Below are positions 1 to 11,500 of a stretch of 64,000 nucleotides of DNA, one piece after another. Source of the DNA: Opisthocomus hoazin (lineage: Eukaryota; Chordata; Aves; Opisthocomiformes; Opisthocomidae); assembly GCF_030867145.1 (NCBI RefSeq), contig NC_134454.1:68368308-68432307 (forward strand). The letters run 5' to 3'. A program made the translations under genes and the position numbers. How positions within the stretch are numbered: the stretch's first letter is position 1; each line of letters opens with the position of its first letter. The notes below the pieces were generated by a model. The model was not told where the DNA came from and made no database searches. It saw only the letters and a list, made by a program, of their open reading frames with translations.

Positions 1-694
1 GGGTGGAACTGGCTCTCCAAACCTGCAGCTGACTTAGCCTGGAGGAGATGCCGAAAGGCAGCCAGAGGAAAGGAGCTGGTTGTCAAAGTGTGCTGCAGCC
101 TGGACTAACAAAGGCAAATTCTGCGTGAAGATTGCACAGAGATGCGGAGAGAAATCGTATGGCAAAATGAGACACTGAGTAGGAATAGGAGAGACACCCT
201 TCAAATATGTTGGGATTTTTAAAAAAGCATTTTCTAGGGGGAGTGAGGGAGAGGAAGAGCTGATGAGTACTTGATTTTGAAGCAAAAATCAGTATTCATA
301 TAAGCATACTTCTTTGAAAAGTTTTACAAGTGTGGGTGGTGCTGCCTGCAAACTGGATGTGCTGGATAATTTTTGTGAGTTAATGGTATTACTGGTGGTA
401 CTGTGAGACTTCATGATCCCAGTGTGGAAACAGTTGATTCATCAGAGTGTGATTTGCATACTAATTCTAACACAGCTAATTATTGTATTTAAAAGGAGTA
501 TGCAGACATATTGGCACCGTTCCTCCTTCCCACCTACCTCAGAAATACTTCTTAGTTAGAAAATTAAAGTTTTCTGTGGTGAATGTGGCGAATGTTGCAA
601 AGCTGAACTTCTTCACATATCAGTGACTTGAAGTGGAGATGGCAATAAAAATGAATTTAAGCAGCTACTCTTTATTTGTATTTCCCCCTTAACT
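1..694. other. Unassigned flank upstream of the CR1 element
   Basis: AT-rich sequence with no recognisable exon or repeat. Because ELOVL7 runs to the right and normally has non-coding 5' exons, this is probably ELOVL7 intron or promoter-proximal sequence, but no first exon could be identified. The 83-codon minus-strand open frame here has no recognisable features. Confidence 0.4.
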
Positions 695-1118
695 GCATTT
701 CGGCGAAGCTACTGAAGGTGAAGGGTTCTGGAGCAGAGGCTCGCGCCGAGGGACCCTTTCTCCGGTGGCAAAACCGCAGCGGCGAGGCGGCAAAAAGCGC
801 CGAGAGAGAGAGAGGAGACCCCAGCCTCCCCCCCCGAGCGGGAAAGCGGGAGGTGCCAACGAGCAGCAGCTCTGACTCAGCGGGGGCGGAGTCGAGTGTG
901 ACAGCGGCCAAACCCCCTCAGGGATAAGAGCAGCTCCCAGGGAGCGCGAGCAACCAGAGCCGGCAAACAGAGCCGGGCGCAGCAGCCCGGGAGCGGCGCA
1001 GCAGTTTGCGCGGCAGTTCGCGCGGGCAGGGCGAGCGGGGAAGGCGACTGGCGGGGTACAGCCACCCCTTCTGGCAACTCAAGTAGTGGGCATCGCTCTT
1101 CCAGGAGATATTCTAGCC
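695..1118 (+). promoter_or_regulatory. CpG-rich 5' leader / internal promoter of CR1 copy A
   Basis: Composition changes abruptly from AT-rich flank to a CpG-dense stretch running directly into the CR1 ORF1 start. Full-length CR1 elements have a GC-rich 5' UTR with promoter activity, so I assign it to the element. The alternative is a host CpG island (the ELOVL7 promoter) into which the element inserted. No TATA box is visible. Confidence 0.55.
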
Positions 1119-2210
1119 ATGGTTACCACCCGTGGTAAAGCTGTTGCTCGAAGGAGTGTGGGGACCCAGACGGAGGCCCCACGCAAGAACGCGGGTGTCC
1201 AGGTCTCTGGCTGCAGGGAGTGCCTGAGCCTGGCGCTCGTACCGGAGGACAGCAGAGACAACGGCTGTGTTTGGTGCGAGCAGGTGAATGACCTGCTCAG
1301 CCTGGTGGCAGAGCTGAGGGAGGAAGTGGAGAGGCTGAGGAGCATCCGGGAGTGTGAGAGGGAGATCGACTGGTGGAGCCGCACGCTGCCCTCCCTGAGG
1401 CCGAGGCAGCAGGAGGCGGCTCCACAGAAAGCAGAGAACCCCCTACCCTCTTGCCACCGAGCAGAAAGAGGGGGCCTAAGAGATGGGGGGGAATGGAAAC
1501 AGGTCCCTGCTCAGGGGGGCAAGCGAATCTCCCCCCGGCCTCCCTCACCGGCCCAGTTGCCTTTAAGCAACAGATATGGGGCTCTGGAATGTGAGGGACC
1601 GGCCACAGAGGATGTGGGTGAAGGTGAGGCTCCATCCAGGGGGTTGCCTAGAACGAGTCAGACAGCCCCAAGAATTACGACTGCCTCAACTAAGAAAAAA
1701 AGGAGGGTCATTGTCATAGGCGATTCCCTTCTGAGGGGAACAGAGGGCCCGATCTGCCGACCGGACCCATCCCACAGGGAAGTCTGCTGCCTCCCTGGGG
1801 CCCGGGTTAGGGATGTTGCGAAGAAACTCCCTGGTCTGGTGCGGCCTTCTGATTACTACCCCCTCTTGGTAATGCAGGTTGGCGGGGACGAGATAGCAGA
1901 AAGAAGTCCCAAGGCCATCAAAAGGGACTTCAGGGCACTGGGGCGACTGGTTGAGGGATCAGGGGCGCAGGTGGTGTTTTCCTCCATCCCATCAGTGGCA
2001 GGGAACAGCACTGAAAGGGGCAGGAAAACTCACCTGGTTAACAGGTGGCTCAGGGACTGGTGCCATCAGTCAAATTTTGGCTTCTTTGATCATGGGGAGG
2101 TGTACACAGCACCAGGCCTGCTGGCGACAGGTGGAACTCAGCTGTCTCAAAGAGGGAAAAGGATTCTTGGCCACAAGCTGGTGGGGCTCATTGAGAGGGC
2201 TTTAAACTAG
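1119..2210 (+). CDS. CR1 ORF1 protein with zinc-finger-like motif and GDSL-type esterase domain
   Basis: A 363-codon open frame. I chose the ATG at 1119 because its context (gccATGg) is optimal; the frame is open a little further upstream but without an ATG. Near residues 30-60 is a C-x2-C-x14-C-x2-C motif followed by a leucine-rich helix with charged heptads (a likely coiled coil). A proline-rich linker follows, then an SGNH/GDSL-type hydrolase domain from about residue 200 that starts [11 protein letters not shown] and so keeps the nucleophile serine. The C-terminal block that normally carries catalytic Asp and His reads ATGGTQLS, so both residues appear to be lost. ORF1 proteins of CR1 are thought to act as RNA or membrane-associated chaperones in retrotransposition. 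The frame is uninterrupted. Confidence 0.9.
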   Translation: MVTTRGKAVARRSVGTQTEAPRKNAGVQVSGCRECLSLALVPEDSRDNGCVWCEQVNDLLSLVAELREEVERLRSIRECEREIDWWSRTLPSLRPRQQEAAPQKAENPLPSCHRAERGGLRDGGEWKQVPAQGGKRISPRPPSPAQLPLSNRYGALECEGPATEDVGEGEAPSRGLPRTSQTAPRITTASTKKKRRVIVIGDSLLRGTEGPICRPDPSHREVCCLPGARVRDVAKKLPGLVRPSDYYPLLVMQVGGDEIAERSPKAIKRDFRALGRLVEGSGAQVVFSSIPSVAGNSTERGRKTHLVNRWLRDWCHQSNFGFFDHGEVYTAPGLLATGGTQLSQRGKRILGHKLVGLIERALN

Positions 2211-2212
2211 GT

Positions 2213-5067
2213 TTGAAGGGGGAAGGGGACATCGCCCAGCTCACTAGGGACGAGCCCAGGCTTGGTGTGCCAGGGTCAGGGGTGAGATTGACAGCCCAGC
2301 TCAAGTGTGTTTACACCAATGCACGTAGCACGGGCAATAAACAGGAGGAGCTGGAAGCCATTATACAGCAGGACGGCTACAACTTGGTCGCCATCACAGA
2401 AACGTGGTGGGACAACTCGCATGACTGGCATGCTGTCATAGATGGCTACAGACTCTTTAGGAAAGACAGACCAACAAGGAGAGGTAGGGGGAGTTGCTCT
2501 GTATGTGAGGGAGCAACTGGAATGCATTGAGCTTTGCCTGGGGGCAAATGAGGAACAAGTTGAAAGCTTGTGGGTTAGAATTAAGGGACAGGCTCATAAG
2601 GGTGACATTACGGTGGGTGTGTACTACAGGCCACCTGACCAGGAGGAGGAGGTTGATGAGGCCTTCTACAGGCAGCTGCAAGCAGCCTCACAGTTACAGG
2701 CCCTGGTTCTCCTGGGGGACTTCAACCACCCTGACATCAGCTGGGAAGACCATACAGCTAGGCAGGCGCAATCCAGGAGGTTCCTACAGAGCATCGATGA
2801 TAACTTTCTGATGCAAGTGGTGGAGGAACCAACAAGGAAAGGCGCGCTGCTGGACCTTGTGTTAACAAACAAGGAGGGACTGGTGGAGGATGTGAAGGTT
2901 GGAGGTAGACTCGGCTGCAGTGACCATGAAATGGTTGAGTTCAGGATCCTGTGTGGAGGAAGCAGGGCGATAAGCAGGATCAAAACCCTGGACCTCAGGA
3001 GGGCTGACTTTGCCCTCTTCAAGGAGCTACTGGGAGGAATCCCGTGGGCCAGGGCTCTCGAAGGCAGGGGGGTCCATGAGTGCTGGTCGCTCTTTAAACA
3101 ACACTTCTTCCATGCACAGGAGCAATGCATCCCCCTGAGAAAGAAATCTAGCAAAGGAGGCAGGAGACCTGCATGGTTAAACAAGGAGCTTCTAGCGGAG
3201 ATCAGGCAGAAGAGAAAGGTCCATGGAATGTGGAAAGAGGGGCAGGCCACTTGGGAAGAGTACAGAAACGTGGTGAGAGCATGCAGGGATGCGACGAGGA
3301 AGGCCAAGGCTCACCTGGAACTGAATCTGGCAAGGGATGTCAAAAACAACAAGAAGGGCTTCTTCAACTACATCAGCAGCAAAAGGAAGGCTAGGGACAA
3401 TGTGGGGCTGCTGATGAATGAGGCAGGTATCCTGGTGACGGAGGATGCGGAGAAGGCAGAGCTACTGAGTGCCTTCTTGGCTTCAGTCTTCAGTGCTAAG
3501 ACTGGCCCTCAGGAATCCCAGGCCCCGGAGATAAGAGAAGAAGCCTACAAAGAGGACGACTTTCCCTTGGTCGAGGAGGACTGTGTGAGGGATCACTTAA
3601 GTGATCTGGATGTCCACAAATCCATGGGCCCCGATGGAATGCACCCACGAGTGCTGAGGGAGCTGGCGGATGTCATTGCTGAGCCACTCTCCATCATCTT
3701 TGAGAGGTCCTGGAGAAGAGGAGAGGTGCCTGAGGACTGGAGAAAGGCCAATGTCACTCCAATCTTCAAAAAGGGCAAGAAGGAGGACCCAGGGAACTAC
3801 AGGCCGGCCAGCCTCACCTCCATCCCGGGAAAGGTGATGGAGCAGCTTATCCTGGAGGCCATCATGAAGCAAGTGGAAGAAAAGAAGGTTATCAGGAGTA
3901 GTCAGCATGGATTCACCAAGGGGAAATCATGCCTGACCAATCTAATAGCTTTCTATGATGACATGACTGGCTGGGTAGATGAAGGGAGAGCCGTGGATGT
4001 TGTCTACCTAGACTTCAGCAAGGCTTTCGACACAGTCTCCCATGATATCCTCCTAGGGAAGCTCAAGAAGTGTGGGCTGGATGAGTGGTCGGTGAAGTGG
4101 ATAGAGAACTGGCTGAATGGCAGAACTCAGAGGGTTGTCATCAGCGGTGCTGAGTCTAGTTGGAGGCTGGTAACAAGTGGTGTCCCTCAGGGGTCAGTAC
4201 TGGGCCCAGTCTTGTTTAACTTCTTCATCAACGACCTGGATGAAGAGTTAGAATGTACCCTCAGCAAGTTTGCTGATGACACCAAACTGGGAGGTGTGGT
4301 AGACACACCAGAAGGCTGTGCTGCCATTCAGTGTGACCTGGACAGGCTGGAAAGCTGGGCAGAGAGGAAGCTGATGAGGTTCAACACAGGCAAATGCAGG
4401 GTCCTGCACCTGGGGAGGAACAACCTCATGCACCAGTACAGGCTTGGGGTGGACCTGCTGGAGAGCAGCTCTGTGGTACCTGGGTGTCCTGGTGGACGAC
4501 AGGTTAACCATGAGCCAGCAGTGTGCCCTGGCTGCCAAGAAAGCCAAGGGGATCCTGGCGTGCATCAAGAAGAGTGTGGCCAGCAGGACGAGGGAGGTTC
4601 TCCTTCCCCTCTACACTGCCCTAGTGAGGGCTCATCTAGAGTACTGTGTCCAGTTCTGGGCTCCGCAGTTCAAGAAAGATGAGGAGCTACTGGAGAGAGT
4701 CCAGCGGAGGGCTACGAGGATGATGAGGGGACTGGAACATCTGCCCTACGAGGAGAGGTTGAGGGAACTGGGCTTGTTCAGCCTGAAGAAGAGAAGGCTG
4801 CAAGGGGACCTTATAAATGCTTACAAATATCTGAAGGGTGGGTGTCAGGAGGATGGGGCCAAGCTCTTTTCAGTGGTGCCCAGTGACAGGACAAGGGGCA
4901 ATGGGCACAAACTGAGGCACAGGAGGTTCCGTCTGAACATGAGGAAGAATTTCTTCCCTCTGAGGGTGACGGAGCACTGGAACAGGCTGCCCAGGGAGGT
5001 TGTGGAGTCTCCTTCTCTGGAGATATTCAAGACCCGCCTGGACAAGGTCCTGTGCAGCCTGCTGTAG
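2213..5067 (+). pseudogene. CR1 ORF2 (endonuclease-reverse transcriptase), two frameshifts
   Basis: Three reading-frame segments make up one CR1 ORF2. The apurinic-type endonuclease comes first, with ITETWW near 2397, YYRPP, the [10 protein letters not shown] block near 2718, and SDHEMV near 2920. The reverse transcriptase follows, with [11 protein letters not shown] (about 4015-4045), [11 protein letters not shown] (about 4180) and the catalytic FADD box (about 4270). The frame breaks at about 2483-2496 within a G-rich run, consistent with one extra base. It breaks again at about 4470-4478, where five bases are missing relative to the copy at 41608. After the second break the C-terminal part stays open to the stop at 5067. 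No start codon is clear at the 5' end. The protein would nick target DNA and copy CR1 RNA, but this copy is inactive as written. Confidence 0.92.
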
Positions 5068-5131
5068 GTGACCCTGCTTCGGCAGGAGGGTTGGACTAGA
5101 TGACCCACAGAGGTCCCTTCCAACCCCTACC

Positions 5132-5155
5132 ATTCTGTGATTCTGTGATTCTGTA
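5132..5155 (+). repeat. CR1 3'-terminal octamer repeat
   Basis: Three tandem units of ATTCTGTG (the last partial) mark the 3' end of copy A. Short terminal octamer repeats in place of poly(A) are the hallmark of avian and reptilian CR1. Confidence 0.95.
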
Positions 5156-5448
5156 ACAGTTAACCACAGTATGGTTTCTTGAGATAACACTTTATGGCAT
5201 GGAAGCACCTAGTTTGGTATGTAGCGATTACAAAATCATATTGTAGCACATAACAGCTCAGCTATAAATTAGCATCAGGCATAGTGCAATGTGGTCAGCT
5301 AATGGTCCCTGATCTGTATTTTACATGTGGTTCTCTGTTATCCCTCTCTATACATTTTTCCATTCTGTTTAATGAATGTATTTCCCAAACACTTGACCTT
5401 TATTATTTACAAAAATCTATATTTCTGTTTTGTTTTGTTTTCCTGCAG

Positions 5449-5542
5449 GCAGCATCATAAAATCTTCATCAAGTGAAAATGGCCTTTAGCAATCTGACAT
5501 CAAAGGCTGTACTACTGTATGATGAATGGATTAAAGATGCCG
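5449..5542 (+). CDS. ELOVL7: ELOVL7 first coding exon
   Basis: A pyrimidine tract and AG end at 5448. The exon carries 30 nt of 5' UTR, then ATG at 5479. It encodes residues 1-21 plus the first base of codon 22, with donor gtgagt at 5543. The acceptor shows that at least one non-coding exon lies upstream, to the left of or across the CR1 insertion. Confidence 0.95.
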
Positions 5543-8500
5543 GTGAGTCATTTAACTCTAAACCTTATTGACTTTCAATGATTTTGAATAGCGATGTGTA
5601 GCTATTCTGGGTTTACTGTTTATCGACTTATAGTAGCTTTGTCTTCCTGTAAATGTTTTTAAGACTTGCAAGGTTACCTATTGATGATTGTAATGATAAA
5701 GAACAGACTAGTTTCTGCATTTTAAAAATGGAAAAAAAGCAAAACTGAGTTAGTTTATGGTTATAACCTCAGAATAAATAAACTGCAGACAGTGATTCTT
5801 TAAGAGTTTCTGCCTTGTGGGAATATATAGTTTACGTTTCTCCTGTGCTACTGAAGGTAAAGCTTTAATTCTTTTTCATTACCAAACAATGGTATTTTAT
5901 CAGTTCATTGAGCTAGGTGCTTGGTGTTGCTGTATTTTGCTTTTGCAAAGTAAAAGAAATAAAAACCCTAGTAAGTTATAGTATCTTGAAATTAATCCTC
6001 AGAGTAATTAACTCAGTCACAGTTCTGTTTGGAAAAGGAATGTTAGTCTTGTGTCGCAGCTGGTATGAGGATATTAAACATGTTTTGCTTTGATGTTGTT
6101 GTTCTGTGGTTGTGCATGCTTACCTAAAAATGACACAGAAGATCTCAAGTTTGGGGTTAAAACCCATCTGTTGCAGTGGCATCCCTGAGTGTTCCCCACC
6201 ATGGTAGACACATAGTGACAGGGATTAGCTGATTCCTGGAGAAAACTTGAGAACCAGTCAAGGTTTGATCAATAAAATTACTAATTTGTATTTTCCAGTG
6301 TAGCTGCAAACCATTTCTCTTGTTCTGTAGAACCACAGCATTCAGGTGAAAAGTGAGTTTTATCAGTGTAACTCCTGGGGTGAAGTGGATTGGGGTGGAG
6401 CTGGGTGGTGGAGCATTTCTGCTGCAGTGCCTGTGACTTCAGAATTTGAGTTTCTCGTCTCCCTGCCTACCAGTGCTTATGTTGGGCATCTTGTAGTGTG
6501 CTGTTAGTGGCTGGACATGGTTTCATCAGGATCAAGTTGGGAAAACCAACGGGAAAGTTTTGGTAGTATCAGTGCAAAGAGTGGATGCAGAAAAAGCAGT
6601 CAATGGTGAAGAGCTGGTGATTCTTGTGCAATGCAACACATACAGATGCCTAGTGCTGTGGTTCACAATCCTTGTTGGTCTGTGGGCAGCAGCACTGGGC
6701 ACATTTACAGGCTGTGAGCAGCATTATAACGTGTTTCCTTATCAGTCTGTTTTAAAACTTCCATTGGCTGCAAACATCAGAGCATCTCATGGGTGATATG
6801 TTGCTTGAATGCTGTGGGTTGAAAATCACTGACTTAAGACATTTGGCCATTAATTAAATGCTTAACAAAAATCGCAGTGGTGTAATTTGACCCCCAAAAT
6901 ACAGCAGCAAACCATGAAAGCAGCAGTTTACTGAGTCAGTAGTTAAGTTTGGGATCATTAAGAAATAAATCTTCCAAAAGTCAGTTTATAAAAATTAAAA
7001 AAATATATATTAAAAAAAATACATGAAGTTCATGTCAATTCTCCTGCTTATGAGGAAGTGTTGAACTCTTTGGTGAGCTGGGACTTGGTGATGGACCCAG
7101 AAGGGTGCAGTGGGATCATGGTGAAGCTCAGAGGGAGTGCCTGCCAGGCTCAGCTGCAGGGAGAGAGAGCATGGCGTGTGTAGGAGGAGGACTCTGCAAG
7201 GCTTCTCTCTGGGATAACCGGAGAGAAACTTGTGACACTTTTCTGTTGGCAGACTTACAACATGAAGGTGTGTTTTGTGGTGATGTGCCTGGACTGAATA
7301 CGCACAAGCCTGACGTACTAAGCTATGGATACCCACTGATGGGACAGAGGGTATTCTAACTTTAAAATCCACATAGTTACCACGTCTAATGCCATACTGC
7401 TTATAAAGCTCAAGGATCTTCGAAAGTGGGGCTGCTCCCCATCTGTGACTTGAGCTTGAATGAAGTCTCATGTGGAGGTGCAGCCTCAGTGATCTGCTTG
7501 TGCACTCACTGCCTTCCTGTGCTGCCCTCCGAGACCCGTTCATGTGTGAAAATGCAGACTATTTATGAGGGAGAGCTCTAGACTGAAAATCAGGTCGCTT
7601 ACATGTCTCCTCTTCATTACCTGTGAAGAACTGATGCAAAAAGAAGCAATGAATCCTACAGGTGCTAAATATTGTTATCCAGGAGGTATGGATTTGAGGT
7701 TGAATGGACCCTGAAACATGATCAGTGACAGCAAAACCTAAACTGTTAAGGATTAGGTACCTTTCTGTAGACATTTGAGGATTTGCCAAGTACTGGAAAG
7801 ATGTGGTTTATTTTTTTTCTCTTCCCCTGCTCTAGATCCAAGACTGGAAGGCTGGCTGCTCATGTCTTCACCTTTCCCAACAACCTTTATTGTTGGAGCC
7901 TACATCTATTTTGTCACTTCCTTGGGACCCAAACTCATGGAAAATAAAAAACCTTTTGAACTCAGACAGATAATGGCATTTTATAATTTTAGTGTGGTAG
8001 CTCTCTCTATATATATGACTTACGAAGTAAGTACTACTTTTATTTGTAATATACTTATATGTTTTGTATCTCTAACTATCCTCTTGCTAACTTTTAATAA
8101 AATAAGTAATATAATTCCCACTCTGCAATTCTCAAAAATCTATTATTATTTTAATTATATTCCTCCCAGATTGATGCTAAACTGATTGTGCTAATACTTG
8201 AAAAAAAGGGAATAAGTTGTAACTAGAGAGATTGTAAAATATTCTATGTGCCATTATATATAATCTACAAAATTAAAAATCCTTATCACTTATTTAATTT
8301 CCCTGGCCTATAGAAGGTAAAGCAGACTACATGTTTTTCTTAGTCTGTTGTAACTGTTTCTGTTTTACTATGTGATAGCCAACACTGATGTTTCAAACAG
8401 AGTATAGAGTATGTTTATGATAGAATAATCATCAGTTAGACCTGCCTTTTAAATGACAGAAGTTAACAATATCTAATCTGATGATCTCCACCCTTAAAAA

Positions 8501-11500
8501 AAAAGAACCGCAAAACCCACCAACAAAAGCCACTCACAAAAAACCAAAAAAACCCCAAACCAAAACCTCACATGAAAATCTTTAGCATTGATTTTTTTTT
8601 TTTTTTTTCCCTCACAGAGATAGTAAATGTTCTTCTCCTGAGCAGGAGTGTTGCTATTTTGCTATATTTCACAGCCCAAGCAAACGTTAGACTTTTAAAA
8701 CTAGAAGGCTTTGAGGAGTTGTATAGTGTTATGGGTTGAATGACCTAAAAATCTATAACCATGAGTGGGATAGACTAAATAGAAGCTTTAATTTAGAACC
8801 AGCTTTTGAACCTTAAGATAGCTAATGTATGTTGGACTATTCTTAGGTTTTGTTTGGTTTTTATTTTTTAAAGTGTAGCTATTTAATGATAACATCATGT
8901 GAACGATAGCCTTATACATTTGGTTGGTGAAACATCTCTATTACCTTCTTTGTGTTAAAGTTGGCTTCATGGCTATTTTGGGTGTGGCAAACTGGTAGTG
9001 AAAAGTTGTCAGGTTATCGTGCCAAACCGGCAGAATACCTTTCTTTTAGCTCAATTTGCATAAATTTTATCATGAGTTACAGTGAACTGCCTGGCATTTC
9101 TTTTAATAGCACTCTAAAGGCAGCGCAGCAGCAGCTGCTCTGTGTCATGACTGTTGAGTGGAAAGCTATAAGTGGTGGGCAAGATGCACGCATTTAGTAT
9201 TTACTCTTTGATATGAAAAATCACCAAACTTCCTTTTGTGATATAGTGGTAAGTTTGGTTTTGGTTATAGCCCTCAGAAACAAAAAAAAATTATTAAATT
9301 TCTGGTAGTGTCTGACAGTAACACATTATTCAATTAATCTGCTGTCACAACTTCCATTATACAATTTCATGAAAGAATGCACAGAAAAAGTGTAACAGAT
9401 TGAATTTCTGCTGTTGTCTGGCTCCCAGCAAAAAGCTGATTCTTTCCCTCTTTGGATCCAAGCCATTGGGTGGGTGCTTTAGTGTTGTGGTCTCTTGGTG
9501 GTGTTTCAAATCTTGTCTTATTTAAGCAATTGGTTCTTTTGGGGGGTTAAACATCTATCGCAGTCACAGACTAAACCCCTCAATCTGTTAAGAGAGCTAA
9601 ACCTCCTATCATGCATGAGTTGATGATGATGTAGAATGGATGAGAAACGCTTTGTAAACGGATGTAAGATGCAGTAGTCCTAGTGGCTAGAAGGGGAATG
9701 AGCCAAGTAGTATTAAGAATGTTGCTCTTGTCCAAACTCTAACATAATTTAACCCTTACTCTTGGAATATATTTGTTATATACAGTCCTTTGGTCATGCA
9801 CCTGCTCTTGACTGTAAAATCCTTGCTTCTGATCCCTTGTATCACTGAAAGATTGATTGAATTGTGCAATTTAACTAAGCAAAATTTTAGAAATTATATG
9901 ATACCTAAAATATAGTGCATAGTGATTTGTCACTTGTATTTAATGATACTAAGCCATATTTTTCTGTTGTGCTAGTTTTCTTTCAGTATTAAGATGTTTG
10001 GCCGTGATGGCAATTTACAAAAAATTTGAAAATGTTTCATTTGATTTTGTGATCTGATTAACACAGTAAGTTGCTTTTCTAACATTGGTTTTGAGATGCA
10101 GCTGTTTCTCCTCCTCAGTTACTAATGCTGTGATAATGGGTGTAGGAAGAAAGATCTTGTCCATAGGTGTGGTCCTGGAACTAGAAACTCAGTGATCTGC
10201 AACAGCAGAGGATTTTGTGGTGGCTAGCCCACACAGAGGTAGATGACTGACAAGGATGCCGATTCAACAAGTTTTTAATTCTGTTTTCCCCTCCTCCTTA
10301 GTGATTGCAAAAGTAACCTGAAATTAATGAATTTTTCAAAACACACACAGTAAATCTTTGCCCTTTCCCTTTTCTTTGCTCCAGTTTCTTATGTCAGGTT
10401 GGGCCACGGGATACTCATTCCGGTGCGATATCGTTGACTACTCGAGGTCACCTAGAGCTCTGAGAGTAAGTTGCTAAAAGAAAAGCTGAATTGTTGTGCT
10501 ACACTGACTTTATTTTTGGAAATGCTTTTTGGACAACCAAATGCACTGCTGCAGAGTGGAGTGCACTAAATGGCAATGCCCTCTTGCATAATGTAGAGCA
10601 AGTGAGTTAAATGCAGAGGGCTGGATTGTTTGAGGGGGAAAAAAAAGAGGCAACGTATTTGTTGGCTTGTTCTTCTGGGTTTTAAAATTCCTTCAGGAGT
10701 AAAAAATGGTTTATGTTGTTAAAGAAAAACCAATCAAACCATACATTTCAATATTTTGGTCAACAAAATTTGTTGACCAAAATTTGTCAATTTTGTGACA
10801 CCACTTACTTGTCCCAATATTTTATTTTTATATAGTTACTTACTTTTCCTGTAGCTGCTTAGTTTTATTTACAACTATATTATGATTTGACAATTTCTGG
10901 TTTTTACTCTTGCAGATGGTACGAACTTGTTGGCTTTACTACTTTTCCAAGTTCATTGAATTACTAGACACTGTAAGTATTTGTAGCCTAACGAAAGAGG
11001 TAGTGATGTTTCCTTTTCAAAGCAGAACTGGTGCTGTTGGTGGCTGGGAGCGTAAATTGCTCTTTATTTAGCTCTCCAACCTTCAGTTATTGGAATACCA
11101 TCAAGGTGTTTACCCTTACTATCTCTTCTCCTGTTATTGTCCCATTACGCTGTCATTCCTTGACTATCAGGAAAAACGTTAATGAGAGAACACACCTTTA
11201 AAAGTTTAGGAAGCCTTGACAACTTGTTGGTTTAACAGCTGAATACCCTGACCTGTTGTGCTATGGCAATGCTTGTCTCCACACTGCAGATAAAAAATTG
11301 TGTTGATCACGTTGAATTTTTTTCCACATCATCTTCAGATTTTATCTTCCACATTCAGAATATTTGCATCAACAGTTCTGAATGCAGCATAAATTGCCGT
11401 ACCTACCTGCTCTAAATGTCTTCATGGCCACAGCTATGGACGTGTTTCATGTCAAGCTGGCACTCTGACCTGTTTCAAAGAAAGTCTGAGCAGCAATGCA

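Larger units (their letters stand above)
695..5155 (+). mobile_element. Nearly full-length CR1 non-LTR retrotransposon (copy A)
   Basis: The parts run in CR1 order: a CpG-rich leader (about 695-1118), ORF1 with a CxxC...CxxC motif and a GDSL-type esterase domain, ORF2 with endonuclease and reverse transcriptase, a short 3' UTR and a terminal run of the octamer ATTCTGTG. The 3' boundary is firm. The 5' boundary is a guess from where the GC-rich leader begins. ORF1 is open, but ORF2 carries two frameshifts, so the copy cannot move by itself. It lies in the sense orientation about 290 bp before the first coding exon of ELOVL7. Long open frames and close similarity to the copies at 41608 and 46284 point to fairly recent activity of this subfamily. 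Confidence 0.95.

Noticed and set aside
2666..3307. 213-codon minus-strand open frame
   Set aside because: Shadow of the CR1 ORF2 coding strand.
8603..8620. Poly-T tract with acceptor-like CACAG in ELOVL7 intron
   Set aside because: No matching donor or conserved coding sequence follows, and the ELOVL7 exons are complete without it.
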